Positions 42,003 to 51,229 are shown, counted from the first letter of the stretch. The stretch is DNA of 64,000 nt from Paraburkholderia rhizosphaerae (GCF_004366595.1 NZ_SORE01000018.1:103932-167931); one strand, 5' to 3'. Made by a program: numbers and translations. Notes: a model not told the origin generated them from the letters alone.

Positions 42003-43021
42003 GCGTCGATGCACTGGTCCAGCGGCTGCGCGAAAGCCGCGGCTTTCGCCACAAGACCGATATCGCGGACGTCGTCGCATCGTTGTCGGAACGCTTGCCC
42101 GGCGGCGTCGCCGATCTCGCGCAGGCGGTCGCGGTCGGCGACGATTGCGCGGCGCTGGCGGACCATGACGGGTATCTGCTATTTGCGATCGAAGGGCTCG
42201 TCAGCGACTTCGTCGAAACGATGCCGTGGTTTGCCGGCTATAGCAGCGTGATGGTCAACGTCAGCGATATCTACGCGATGGGTGGCCGACCGCTCGCGGT
42301 GGTCGACGCGTTGTGGAGCGACGGCACCGAACGGGCGCGCGAGATTCTCGCCGGCATCGCCGCCGCATCGTGCGCGTACCGCGTGCCGGTGGTCGGCGGC
42401 CACAGCAATACGCGCAGTGCGCAGCCGCAGCTCGCGGTGTCGATTATCGGCCGCGCGCACAAGCTGCTGTCCAGTTTCAATGCGCGCGCAGGCGATCGCC
42501 TTGTGATGGCGGTCGATCTGCGCGGCCGCTTCGAAGATCCGTATCCGTTCTGGAACGCGTCGGTCGGAGCGCCCGCCGAACGGTTGCGCGGCGACCTCGA
42601 ACTGCTACCGATGCTGGCCGAAAGCGGCCTGTGCGATACCGCGAAAGACATCAGCATGGCGGGCGTGCTCGGCACGTCGCTGATGCTGCTCGAATGCTCG
42701 GGCGTCGGCGCGCGGATCGACCTCGATGCGATTCCGCGTCCCGACGGCGTCGATTTCGAGCGCTGGCTCAGCGCATTTCCGAGCTTCGGCTTCTTGCTGT
42801 CGGTGCGCGCGCCGCAGGTCGACGCCGTGCTCGCGCGGTTTCAAGAACGCGGTCTTGCTTGCGCGGCGATCGGCGCGCTCGATGCGTCGCGCGAAGTGGT
42901 GCTCACGCAGCGCGATGATGCGGCCCAGCTATGGGATTTCGCCGACCGGCCGTTTATCGGCGCACCTTCAAACGACTCCACCCGCGCGGTGGCCGACGTG
43001 CCGCGAAAGGAGCCGGCATGA
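41999..43021 (+). CDS. Sll0787-family AIR-synthase-like protein
   Basis: The 340-residue protein starts MSVDALVQRLRESRGFRHKTDIADVV. It carries the PurM/SelD-like fold signature: 'VAVGDDCAALADHDGYLLFAIEGLV' (phosphate/metal-binding strand), 'VNVSDIYAMGGRPLAVVDAL' and 'DTAKDISMAGVLGTSLML'. PurM-superfamily enzymes use ATP to activate an amide or carboxylate. Its cluster role (NitF) is not defined, but an ATP-dependent cyclisation or activation is likely. It overlaps neighbours on both sides by ATGA. Confidence 0.87.
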   Translation: MSVDALVQRLRESRGFRHKTDIADVVASLSERLPGGVADLAQAVAVGDDCAALADHDGYLLFAIEGLVSDFVETMPWFAGYSSVMVNVSDIYAMGGRPLAVVDALWSDGTERAREILAGIAAASCAYRVPVVGGHSNTRSAQPQLAVSIIGRAHKLLSSFNARAGDRLVMAVDLRGRFEDPYPFWNASVGAPAERLRGDLELLPMLAESGLCDTAKDISMAGVLGTSLMLLECSGVGARIDLDAIPRPDGVDFERWLSAFPSFGFLLSVRAPQVDAVLARFQERGLACAAIGALDASREVVLTQRDDAAQLWDFADRPFIGAPSNDSTRAVADVPRKEPA

Positions 43022-44199
43022 GCGACACGACATTGCGTATCGCGCTGTTCACGCATTCAGTCAATCCGCGCGGCGGCGTGGTCCATACGCTCGAACTCGG
43101 TCGCGCGCTCGTCGCCGAGGGACACGACGTAACGATATTCGCGCCAACCGAGCATGACGCGCCGATGTTTCGCGCATCGCCGTGCCGGATTGTGCTGGCG
43201 AACGTCGCGTCGCGCGCGGCCGATACGGCATCGATGGTGCAAACGCGGATCGATGCGCTCAAGCACGCGCTCATTGCGACGCTGCGCGCGCAGGCTCCGG
43301 CCAGTTTCGACGTGCTGCACGCACAGGACAGCATCAGCGGCAACGCGCTCGCCGAATTGCGCGCCGACGGCGTGATACGCGGCTATCTGCGCACGGTCCA
43401 CCATCTCGACGCGTTTCGCGACCCTCGCCTCGCGCACTGGCAGCAGCGCGCGTACGCAGACGCCGACGCGGTGTTCTGCGTGAGCGAAGCGTGGACGCAG
43501 ACGATGAAAACCCGCTTCGGCATCGACGCGGTGACGGTGAATAACGGCGTCGACGTCCAGCGTTTTCGCGCGGCGCGCGAAATGGACGATGTGATGCTGC
43601 CCGCCGAGCTCGGCGTGCGCGGCGACCCGCTCGTGCTGGCGGTCGGCGGTATCGAGGAACGCAAGAACACGCTGCAACTGCTCGAAGCGTTTGCGCTGCT
43701 GAGAAAGACGCGGCGCGATGCGCAGCTCGTCATTGCGGGCGGCGCGAGTCTGCTCGACCACGACGCGTACACGCGGCGTTTCACGGCACGTGCGGCTGAA
43801 CTCGGTTTATCGATCGGCCCCGGCGAAGCAATCGTCGTGACCGGCGCGCTCGACGACGACGCGATTCCAGCGCTGATGCGGCGCGCCGACGTGGTCGCGA
43901 TGGTTTCGCTGCGCGAAGGCTTCGGCCTTGTCGTGCTCGAAGCGCTGTCATCCGGTGCGCCCGTGGTGGTGTCGCAGATCGCGCCGTTCACCGGGTACCT
44001 GAACGACCGCGTCTGTTACTGGGCGCAGCCGCACGACGCGTCCAGCATTGCCGCGGCGTTGCAGCGCGCGATCGACGATCGCCGCGGCATCGATTTCACC
44101 GACGCGGTGTCCGCGCTGCTGCAACGCTTCAGCTGGCGCGCCAGCGCGCTGCGCCATCTCGCGCTGTATCGCGAGCGGATGCACGCGGCCGCGCTGTGA
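43018..44199 (+). CDS. MSMEG_0565-family glycosyltransferase
   Basis: A 393-residue GT-B enzyme of family-4 type. 'RIALFTHSVNPRGGVVHTLELGRAL' gives the acceptor-side Gly loop, 'VFCVSEAWTQTMKTRFGIDAVTVNNGVD' the linker, and 'VVAMVSLREGFGLVVLEALSSGAPVV' the E-x7-E nucleotide-sugar site. It is translationally coupled to the AIR-synthase-like gene. Not all Nit1C clusters carry it, but actinobacterial and some proteobacterial ones do. It suggests the pathway product, or an intermediate, is a glycoside. Confidence 0.87.
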   Translation: MSDTTLRIALFTHSVNPRGGVVHTLELGRALVAEGHDVTIFAPTEHDAPMFRASPCRIVLANVASRAADTASMVQTRIDALKHALIATLRAQAPASFDVLHAQDSISGNALAELRADGVIRGYLRTVHHLDAFRDPRLAHWQQRAYADADAVFCVSEAWTQTMKTRFGIDAVTVNNGVDVQRFRAAREMDDVMLPAELGVRGDPLVLAVGGIEERKNTLQLLEAFALLRKTRRDAQLVIAGGASLLDHDAYTRRFTARAAELGLSIGPGEAIVVTGALDDDAIPALMRRADVVAMVSLREGFGLVVLEALSSGAPVVVSQIAPFTGYLNDRVCYWAQPHDASSIAAALQRAIDDRRGIDFTDAVSALLQRFSWRASALRHLALYRERMHAAAL

Positions 44200-44228
44200 A
44201 CCATTCAACGAATGCAAAGGAGAGTCTG

Positions 44229-44513
44229 ATGCCCGTCATGCATTTCCGGGTCCAGTGGCCCGATGGCGAAGAGATCAACTGCTACTCGCCGTCGACGGTG
44301 GTCGGCGACTTTTTTATTGCCGGGCAGCACTATCCGCTCGCCGATTTCGTCTCGCGCGCGCGTGAGGCGCTGCATATCGGCTCCGAACGCGTGCGCGAAA
44401 AGTACGGCTTCGCGTGTTCGGCGGCGCTCGACCAGCTTGCGCAGATCGAACAGCACGCGGAGCGCTTTGCCGCGGACCCGGCCGCCGAAGTGAAAGTGAT
44501 CGAACTCTCGTGA
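44229..44513 (+). CDS. MSMEG_0570-family nitrogen starvation response protein
   Basis: A 94-residue cytosolic protein starting MPVMHFRVQWPDGEEINCYS, with 'VVGDFFIAGQHYPLADFVSRAREAL', 'SERVREKYGFACSAALDQLAQIE' and a 'VKVIEL' end. This is the small conserved cluster protein (NitG type) with no known activity. An AAGGAGAG ribosome site precedes the ATG. Confidence 0.85.
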   Translation: MPVMHFRVQWPDGEEINCYSPSTVVGDFFIAGQHYPLADFVSRAREALHIGSERVREKYGFACSAALDQLAQIEQHAERFAADPAAEVKVIELS

Positions 44514-44527
44514 ACGGGAACAGCATC

Positions 44528-45826
44528 ATGACAAACGCAACGTTGGCATCGCAACCGCAAGACGACGTGCCGCACCGCACGGTGATCGTGGTCGGCGGCG
44601 GTCAGGCCGGACTGTCGATCAGCTACTACCTGAAGGCCGCCGGCATCGACCATCTGGTGATCGAAAAGGCAACGCTCGCTCACACGTGGCGCACGCAGCG
44701 CTGGGATACGTTCTGCCTCGTCACGCCGAACTGGCAGTGCGCGCTGCCCGGTCATCCGTATCGCGGCGACGATCCGCACGGCTTTATGAAGAAGGATCAG
44801 ATCGTCGCGTATCTCGACGGTTTCGTCGCGAAGCTCGATGCGCCGGTTCTCGAGCATACCGAAGTGAAACGGGTCAAGCGGCAACCGGACGGACGCTTCG
44901 CCGTCTCGACGTCGAACGGCAACTGGACCGCCGATCACGTGGTGGTCGCATCAGGCGGTTACCACACGCCGATCGTGCCGCGCATGGCCGAGCGGCTGCC
45001 GGCAAGCATCGCGCAATGGCAATCGTCGGCATACCGCAACCCGCAAAGCCTGCCCGATGGCGCGGTGCTGGTGGTCGGTTCCGGCCAGTCCGGCGCGCAG
45101 ATCGCGGAAGATTTGCATCTGGCGGGCCGCAAGGTCTATCTCGCGGTCGGCGAAGCGCCCCGTTGCGCGCGCTTCTATCGCGGCCGCGACGTGGTCGACT
45201 GGCTCGCCGACATGCGCTACTACGACATGCCGGTCGACCAGCATCCGCTGCGCGAAGGCGTGCGCGACAATACCAATCACTATGTGACCGGCCGCGACGG
45301 TGGCCGCGACATCGATCTGCGGCGCTTCGCGCACGAAGGCATGGAACTGTATGGCCGGCTCGATGACCTGCGCGACGGCCAACTGCAGTTCGCGCCGAAT
45401 CTGATCGCGAACCTCGACAGTGCCGACGACACGTACAACCGGATCAACGCCAGTATCGACGCGTTCATCGAACGGCAGCGCATCGACGCACCGCCGGGCG
45501 AACCGTACCAGCCGGTCTGGCGGCCGCCGCACGAGCGCACGTCGCTGGATCTGGCGGCAAGCGGCATTACATCGGTGATCTGGTGCATCGGCTTTACGCC
45601 GGACTTCAGCTGGATCGACGCACCCGTGTTCAATGGGCGCGGCTACCCGGCGCACACACGCGGTATCACGCCGCAAGCAGGACTCTACTTTATTGGCTTG
45701 CCGTGGCTGCATACGTGGGGCTCAGGGCGTTTCTCGGGTATCGCGCGCGACGCGGAGCATGTGGTCGACGCCATCCGCGCGTCCACGACGGCTTCGCAGA
45801 CAACGTCCGCGAGCCTTGCCGCATGA
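44528..45826 (+). CDS. MSMEG_0569-family flavin-dependent oxidoreductase
   Basis: The 432-residue protein starts MTNATLASQPQDDVPHRTVI. The FAD motif is 'VIVVGGGQAGLSISYYLKAAGIDHLVIEK' and a second nucleotide motif is 'AVLVVGSGQSGAQIAEDLHLAGRKVYLAVG'. 'PNWQCALPGHPY' and 'FTPDFSWID' follow, as in flavin monooxygenases of the FMO/CzcO kind. It corresponds to NitH of Nit1C. It would N- or C-oxygenate the cluster substrate using NADPH and O2. Its stop overlaps the ATG of the LnmK-like gene. Confidence 0.87.
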   Translation: MTNATLASQPQDDVPHRTVIVVGGGQAGLSISYYLKAAGIDHLVIEKATLAHTWRTQRWDTFCLVTPNWQCALPGHPYRGDDPHGFMKKDQIVAYLDGFVAKLDAPVLEHTEVKRVKRQPDGRFAVSTSNGNWTADHVVVASGGYHTPIVPRMAERLPASIAQWQSSAYRNPQSLPDGAVLVVGSGQSGAQIAEDLHLAGRKVYLAVGEAPRCARFYRGRDVVDWLADMRYYDMPVDQHPLREGVRDNTNHYVTGRDGGRDIDLRRFAHEGMELYGRLDDLRDGQLQFAPNLIANLDSADDTYNRINASIDAFIERQRIDAPPGEPYQPVWRPPHERTSLDLAASGITSVIWCIGFTPDFSWIDAPVFNGRGYPAHTRGITPQAGLYFIGLPWLHTWGSGRFSGIARDAEHVVDAIRASTTASQTTSASLAA

Positions 45827-46644
45827 TCACGGTCGACCGCTATCGGGCCGGCATGCCGCAGCTGACCTACACCGGTCTCTCGGAAAACTGGCTGCTCAAG
45901 GAGTGCGGGCATCGGCATTGGGAAGCGCTTGCGGCGCACGCAGGTCGCGCGACTCACAGCTTCGGCGACGACGGCGGGCACCGCTCGTACGCGGCCTTTA
46001 CCGCGATCCGGCTGCAGGCATTCGGCTTCGACGCGCTATCCGAGAACGACGAATTCGACATCGGCAGTACGTTGCATCGGACCGGCGCGGTGCGGCACGT
46101 GAGCACCCATCGCGTGCAGCGGGACGGCGTGCCGCTTGCGCAGATCGCGATGTCGTCGACGTTCGTGACGCGCGGTGGCGCGCGTGGCAACCGTTGCATC
46201 GCGCGTGCGGCGCTGTCGGCCTTGCCCGGCGACATCAGCCCGGTGCCGGACGAAGCGGTGCCGATGATCGAACTCGGCAAGCGGCTGCGCGCGGGGGATG
46301 CGGCGCTTGCCGACGGATTGACGGCGACCGGCTGCGCACCCGCCGAGTTTTTGCCGTGTCCGAACAGCGATTTCAACGGCGCGGATTTCCTGTACTTCGC
46401 GAACTTCCAGGCTTTCGTCGATCGCGCCGAGTGGCAGCGGCATCGCTTCCCGGAGCCGCCGGTGGTCGCGAGCCGTTCGCTTTACTACTACGGCAACGTC
46501 GACCTCGGCGATACGCTCGCGGTGCACGTGGTCGGCGAGCGCACCGGCGAACACGGCATCGCGCACTGGAGCGAAGTGCGCCGCGCGAGCGACGGCCGCA
46601 AGATCGCCGACGTGATGACCGAAAAACACTGGAGGCGGCGATGA
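45823..46644 (+). CDS. LnmK-like acyltransferase/decarboxylase (Pnap_2097-type biosynthetic protein)
   Basis: The 273-residue protein starts MITVDRYRAGMPQLTYTGLS. It shows 'GLSENWLLKECGHRHWEAL', 'LNxD-like' turns such as 'CPNSDFNGADFLYFANFQAFVDRAEW' and 'SRSLYYYGNVDLGDTLAVHV'. This double hot-dog pattern resembles LnmK and the Pnap_2097 biosynthetic family. LnmK of leinamycin biosynthesis decarboxylates methylmalonyl-CoA and loads propionyl onto a carrier protein. No carrier protein is seen here. It is coupled by ATGA to both neighbours, the flavin oxidoreductase and methylmalonyl-CoA mutase, which would supply its substrate. Confidence 0.7.
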   Translation: MITVDRYRAGMPQLTYTGLSENWLLKECGHRHWEALAAHAGRATHSFGDDGGHRSYAAFTAIRLQAFGFDALSENDEFDIGSTLHRTGAVRHVSTHRVQRDGVPLAQIAMSSTFVTRGGARGNRCIARAALSALPGDISPVPDEAVPMIELGKRLRAGDAALADGLTATGCAPAEFLPCPNSDFNGADFLYFANFQAFVDRAEWQRHRFPEPPVVASRSLYYYGNVDLGDTLAVHVVGERTGEHGIAHWSEVRRASDGRKIADVMTEKHWRRR

Positions 46645-48773
46645 AGCGACGGTCCGCGCGCAGGCATCGTCGCGCTGTTGAACTCAAGCCGCTCTATACG
46701 CGCGCGGAGACGGAAGGTCTCGCTCATCCGGACAGCCTGCCGGGTGAGGCGCCGTTCGTGCGCGGCCCTTACGCGTCGATGTACACCGGCAGGCGCTGGA
46801 CGATCCGCCAATACGCAGGCTACGCGCAAGCGGCGGATACCAACCTCGCGTTTCGCACCGCGCTTGCGGAAGGCGCGCAAGGGCTATCGGTCGCCTTCGA
46901 TCTGCCGACGCAGCGCGGCTACGACTCCGACGATCCGCGAGTCATCGCGGATGTCGGCGTGACCGGCGTCGCGATCGATACGGTCGATGATATGGCGCGG
47001 TTGTTCGCGGAGATCCCGCTCGAGCGCACGTCCGTATCGATGACGATGAACGGCGCGGTATTGCCGGTGCTGGCCGCCTTCATTGTCGCGGCCGAAGAGC
47101 GCGGTGTGCCTGCGGCGCAATTGAGCGGCACGATCCAGAACGACATTCTCAAAGAGTTCGTGACGCGTAACACGTGCATCTTCGCGCCGGAACCGTCGTT
47201 GCGTATCGCAGCCGACGTCGTCGAGTATCTGGCGAGCCATGCACCGCGTTTTCATGCGCTGTCGGTGTCCGGCTATCACTTTCAGGAAGCGGGCGCCGAC
47301 CCGGTGCTCGAACTCGCGCTGACGATGGCCGACGCGCGCGAATATGTGCGCACGCTCGTCGAGCGCGGCATGCGTGCGGACGAGGTGTGCAAGCGCATCA
47401 GCTTCTTCTTCGGCGTCGGCACCGATTTTTATGCCGAGATTGCGAAGCTGCGCGCGGCGCGGCTTGTCTGGTCGACACTGGCCGGGCAATGCGGCGCAGG
47501 TTCGGATCAGGCGCGTGCACTGCGCATGCATTGCCAGACATCGGGCTGGTCGCTGACTGCGCAAAAGCCGCTCAACAATATCGTGCGCACGACCGTCGAA
47601 GCGTTGGCCGCGGTATTCGGCGGCACGCAGTCGCTGCACACGAATGCGTACGATGAAGCGTTCGCACTGCCCTGCGCGGGATCGGCACGCGTCGCGCGCG
47701 ACACGCAGCTGGTGCTGCAGCACGAAACCGGCATCTGCGATGTGATCGATCCGTGGGCCGGCTCGTACATGATGGAAGCGCTGACCGCGGATATCGCGGC
47801 GCGTGTGCATGCGTTGCTTGACGAGATCGACCAGCAAGGCGGGATGGTGGGTGCGATCCGTTCGGGGTGGGCGCGTGAGCGTCTGAATCGCAGCGCGCTC
47901 GAGGTGCAGGCGCAGATCGAAAGCGGCGAGCGGGTCATTGTCGGCGTGAATGACTATCGGCAAACAGATGATGAGCCGGATCAACGCGCGAGCGCGCACG
48001 GTTCGGGCTTCGATGCTGAGCAGGTTGCGCGGCAACAGGCCCGCCGCATCGCCAATGTGAAATCGACGCGGGATGCCAAGCGCGTCAGCGCCGCACTGCG
48101 GATGCTGGAACAGGCAGCGCGCGATGGCCGCCGCAATCTGCTCGCGTTGACGATCGATTGCATGCGCGCACGCGCGACGGTCGGCGAATGCACGCAGGCG
48201 CTCGAAGCCGTATGGCCGCGGCACGCGGTCGCGCTGCAGGTCGGGGCGGGTGCTTATCACGATGCGCTATCGGAAGACCCGGCATGGCGCGCGGCTTGCG
48301 ATGCGGTCGCGCGAGTGAGCGCCGCGTTCGGCCGGCGGCCGCGCGTGCTGATGACCAAGCTCGGTCAGGATGGTCATGATCGCGGTGCGCGGGTGGTCGC
48401 CGCCGCGCTGACCGATGCGGGCTTTGAGGTCGTCGCGAGCCCGTTGTTCGCGTCGGCCGCCGATGTGTGCTCGCAGGCGATGGCACAACAGGTGGATATG
48501 ATCGGCGTGTCGTCGCTAGCCGGTGCGCACCGCGCGCGCGTGCTCGAATTGCTGGAGGAATTGCGCAGGCGACACCTGGAGGTGCCGGTTGTGGTTGGCG
48601 GAAATCTCGATGCGGAGAGCCGGCGGATGTTGCAGCATGCGGGCGTGGCGGCATGCTTTCCGGTCGGTAGCGGCGTGAGCGACATTGTGTTGGGGCTTGT
48701 GCAGATCTGCGACCGTGATGCAATGGACACTGCATGCGAGTGGTCAACTGTGCTCCCCAACGCGCGAATTTGA
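46641..48773 (+). CDS. Methylmalonyl-CoA mutase, single-chain with B12 domain
   Basis: The 710-residue enzyme starts MKRRSARRHRRAVELKPLYT, with GGAGG at 46632. The TIM-barrel domain keeps the Tyr of 'SMYTGRRWTIRQYAG', the Arg of 'EPSLRIAADVVEYL' and the His of 'SVSGYHFQEAG', residues that in the Propionibacterium enzyme mark methylmalonyl-CoA specificity. The C-terminal 130 residues are the cobalamin domain, with the Co-ligating His in 'KLGQDGHDRGARVVA' and 'GVSSLAGAHRARVLELL'. It interconverts succinyl-CoA and methylmalonyl-CoA. No MeaB chaperone lies nearby. It ends the ten-gene operon. Confidence 0.87.
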   Translation: MKRRSARRHRRAVELKPLYTRAETEGLAHPDSLPGEAPFVRGPYASMYTGRRWTIRQYAGYAQAADTNLAFRTALAEGAQGLSVAFDLPTQRGYDSDDPRVIADVGVTGVAIDTVDDMARLFAEIPLERTSVSMTMNGAVLPVLAAFIVAAEERGVPAAQLSGTIQNDILKEFVTRNTCIFAPEPSLRIAADVVEYLASHAPRFHALSVSGYHFQEAGADPVLELALTMADAREYVRTLVERGMRADEVCKRISFFFGVGTDFYAEIAKLRAARLVWSTLAGQCGAGSDQARALRMHCQTSGWSLTAQKPLNNIVRTTVEALAAVFGGTQSLHTNAYDEAFALPCAGSARVARDTQLVLQHETGICDVIDPWAGSYMMEALTADIAARVHALLDEIDQQGGMVGAIRSGWARERLNRSALEVQAQIESGERVIVGVNDYRQTDDEPDQRASAHGSGFDAEQVARQQARRIANVKSTRDAKRVSAALRMLEQAARDGRRNLLALTIDCMRARATVGECTQALEAVWPRHAVALQVGAGAYHDALSEDPAWRAACDAVARVSAAFGRRPRVLMTKLGQDGHDRGARVVAAALTDAGFEVVASPLFASAADVCSQAMAQQVDMIGVSSLAGAHRARVLELLEELRRRHLEVPVVVGGNLDAESRRMLQHAGVAACFPVGSGVSDIVLGLVQICDRDAMDTACEWSTVLPNARI

Positions 48774-48829
48774 TCTGTCGCGCTGTTGCCAGCCCACGCT
48801 GTCGAACGTCTCCAGCGGGCAGACGATGG

Positions 48830-49234
48830 TCACCGTTCGACAAACTCTTGATTGAAGACGTGAAGGTTGTCGGCTGCAGCAGACCATGCATTTCCATCGA
48901 ATGAAATGGTCGAACCGCCAGAGGAAGTCTGAAAGCGTAGCTGGACGGTCTGATTGCTCGTCGCACCGATGGTCTTGCGTGCTTGAAGGGCCTGTGCATC
49001 CGCCGCTCCGCAAGCACGAAGCAACGCCGACAGGGTCGACTTGCCTCGTCCGTTATCGGCGTAGATAACCGTGACCCTCTTCAGCGTGACGGCCGATGGT
49101 ACGGCTGCCTTGAACACGCCAATGTTATCCACACGAGTCCGATCGAAAGTAGCTGGGTGCCGACGGCAAGGCGCTCCTGCGTGGATACCTTTCGATGGGC
49201 TTCCACGTTTAGCAAGCAAGGCTAAATCGAGCAC
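48830..49234 (-). pseudogene. N-terminal fragment of an RloC/AAA_13-like ATPase
   Basis: The 134-residue frame encodes 'VDNIGVFKAAVPSAVTLKRVTVIYADNGRGKSTLSALLRACG', a Walker A (DNGRGKST) in the N-terminal context of AAA_13 or RloC-like ATPases. It continues 'ARKTIGATSNQTVQLRF ... DNLHVFNQEFVER' and then stops. Full-length members exceed 600 residues with coiled coils and often belong to phage-defence anticodon nuclease systems. About 80 percent is missing, and the first 35 residues also look foreign. It is a dead defence gene. Confidence 0.65.
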
Positions 49235-49340
49235 AACTTCGAACGTTGTCGTACCCTTGTCGCCTGTTCAACTCAGCCTTTAGTTGAGCGCTCTGCCTGA
49301 CATTACGTTTATGCAATCAGACTAACTCAAAGGAGCACAC

Positions 49341-50372
49341 ATGGAATACCGACATCTAGGCGTGTCAGGCTTTAAAGTGCCTGTGCTGAGCTTCGGCGCA
49401 GGGACCTTCGGCGGCAAGGGCGATTTCTTCAAGGCTTGGGGGGAAATCGATGTCGCCGAGGCACGCAGGATGATCGACATCTGCCTGGAAGCGGGTGTGA
49501 CGATGTTCGATACCGCAGATGTCTATTCGAGCGGCGCGTCCGAATCGATCCTTGGCGAAGCGCTGAAGGGACGTCGCGACAAGGCCATCATCTCGACCAA
49601 AGTGACATTCCGGGCAGAGGGCGACCACGAACCGAATCATGTGGGCTCGTCGCGCTTTCATTTGATCAGGAGCGTCGACGGGGCGCTCAAGCGCCTGCAA
49701 ACCGACTATATCGACCTGTTCCAGCTGCACGGATTCGATGCGATGACGCCGGTCGAGGAAACACTGTCCGCGCTCGACGATCTCGTACGGGCCGGCAAGA
49801 TTCGCTACACCGGTGTATCCAACTTTTCCGGCTGGCACCTGCAGAAGTCGCTCGACGTGGCGGACCGTTATGGTTATCCGCGCTATGTCGCGAATCAGGC
49901 GTATTACTCGCTGATCGGCCGCGACTACGAATGGGAACTGATGCCGCTCGGTCTCGACCAGGGCGTGGGCGCGGTCGTGTGGAGCCCGCTCGGCTGGGGA
50001 CGCCTGACTGGCAAGATCCGGCGCGGCCAGCCGTTGCCCGCGACGAGCCGCCTGCACGCCACAGCGGACTCGGGGCCGCCGGTGCCTGACGAATACCTGT
50101 ATCGCGTGGTCGATGCGCTGGAGGCGATCGCGGAGGAAACGGGCAAGTCGGTGCCGCAAATTGCGCTGAACTGGCTGCTGCAAAGGCCGACGGTATCGAC
50201 CGTGTTGATCGGTGCGCGCAACGAGGAGCAGTTGCGCCAGAACCTCGGCGCGGTCGGCTGGAGCCTGAGCGAGGAACAGATGAAGCGGCTCAACGACGCG
50301 AGCCACGTACGACCTTGTTACCCGTACTGGCACCAGGAAGGCTTCGCGGAACGCAATCCGTCACCGGTGTAA
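49341..50372 (+). CDS. Aldo/keto reductase
   Basis: A complete 343-residue NADPH-dependent reductase starting MEYRHLGVSGFKVPVLSFGAG, with AAGGAG upstream. The catalytic tetrad is visible: Asp in 'MFDTADVYSSGASE', Tyr in the same segment, Lys in 'AIISTKVTF' and His in 'LFQLHGFD'. 'GARNEEQLRQNLGA' binds the NADPH phosphate. It belongs to the AKR11/12-like group of broad-range carbonyl reductases. No operon partner. Confidence 0.9.
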   Translation: MEYRHLGVSGFKVPVLSFGAGTFGGKGDFFKAWGEIDVAEARRMIDICLEAGVTMFDTADVYSSGASESILGEALKGRRDKAIISTKVTFRAEGDHEPNHVGSSRFHLIRSVDGALKRLQTDYIDLFQLHGFDAMTPVEETLSALDDLVRAGKIRYTGVSNFSGWHLQKSLDVADRYGYPRYVANQAYYSLIGRDYEWELMPLGLDQGVGAVVWSPLGWGRLTGKIRRGQPLPATSRLHATADSGPPVPDEYLYRVVDALEAIAEETGKSVPQIALNWLLQRPTVSTVLIGARNEEQLRQNLGAVGWSLSEEQMKRLNDASHVRPCYPYWHQEGFAERNPSPV

Positions 50373-50571
50373 AACGACTGGCCGGCAGGGAGCAGCTCGC
50401 GTTACGCGGCGCTTCCTTGCCGGCAGTTTGCGGTTGAGGTGCCGCGCACGGCCGCGAGCGCTGCGGGCGTCCCGCCTCCAGAACGCGGGGGGCTAACGTG
50501 TCACGGCGAATGTTCCCCCGCACGCTCCTCGACGGTGGCCTCGAACAACGAAGTTCAAATCGAGGCGAATC

Positions 50572-51033
50572 CGCCGCCAGCACAATCATCGCGATCAACG
50601 AAACAATAAAAATCGTCGCGCCGATCGCTCGCTTGCGGTTGAGTTCCGTCCACAGGATCACGCCCGTCAGCGAAAGCACGATCAAACTGCCTGCAATCGA
50701 ATCGGCAAGCAGAATCCAGCCGACATTGGCTCCCTGCGAGCGGTGCATCGCTTCGAGCACGCCGATCACGCCCTGTTCGCGCCGTTCGACATGCACGAAC
50801 GTCCCGCCTTTCCAGTAGTCGGCGTCCACCAGATAGCGCGGCGCGATAAAGCGCACCGTCCAGTGCTCAGGCTCGATGGCCGGACGCTTCATCACCATGT
50901 TCACGATGCCGGCCGGCACCGTGAAGCCGTAATAGAGCGCCGATGCTCCCTTCAGCACTTCGACGCGCTCCTTGTCCTCCATCGGCATCCAGATGTTGTT
51001 GTCGATCGGCAGCACGCCGTCGATCGGTCCATC
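50572..51033 (-). pseudogene. Chimeric relic: TonB-dependent receptor plug fused to PepSY membrane fragment
   Basis: One frame joins two unrelated pieces. The first, about 50 residues ('NIWMPMEDKERVEVLKGASALYYGFTVPAGIVNMVMKRP', 50881-51033), is the plug region of a TonB-dependent siderophore receptor. The next, about 100 residues ('WTVRFIAPRYLVDADYWKGG ... GWILLADSIAGSLIVLSLTGVILWTEL', 50572-50874), is the C-terminal half of a PepSY-associated membrane protein of the kind encoded beside such receptors. A deletion of the receptor barrel and the PepSY N-terminus seems to have fused them. Confidence 0.7.
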
Positions 51034-51094
51034 TGTCTCGCGCCGTCCTTGCTTCAACTTTCTGCCGAAAGAGCTCGAAGGGTGCCGCGATCCC

Positions 51095-51229
51095 GCGCTG
51101 CTCAATGACTGGCACGTGGTCGGCGTGTCCGAAGACGTGGTGCAGGGTCAGCTCGTGCCGGTGACGCTGCTCGACCGCGATCCTGTGATGTGGCGCGACT
51201 CGGACGGCACGCTGCACGTATGGGAAGAC
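51095..51229 (+). pseudogene. Rieske oxygenase N-terminal fragment
   Basis: About 45 residues ('LLNDWHVVGVSEDVVQGQLVPVTLLDRDPVMWRDSDGTLHVWED') match the start of Rieske non-haem iron oxygenases of the vanillate demethylase/phthalate type. The sequence is interrupted just before the expected Cys-x-His of the [2Fe-2S] site. Everything downstream is missing. Confidence 0.6.

Noticed and set aside
45633..46640. Long in-frame N-terminal extension (336 residues) ahead of the methylmalonyl-CoA mutase
   Set aside because: It overlaps the flavin oxidoreductase and LnmK-like genes in another frame and has an Arg-rich shadow composition. The real start is ATG 46641 with GGAGG.
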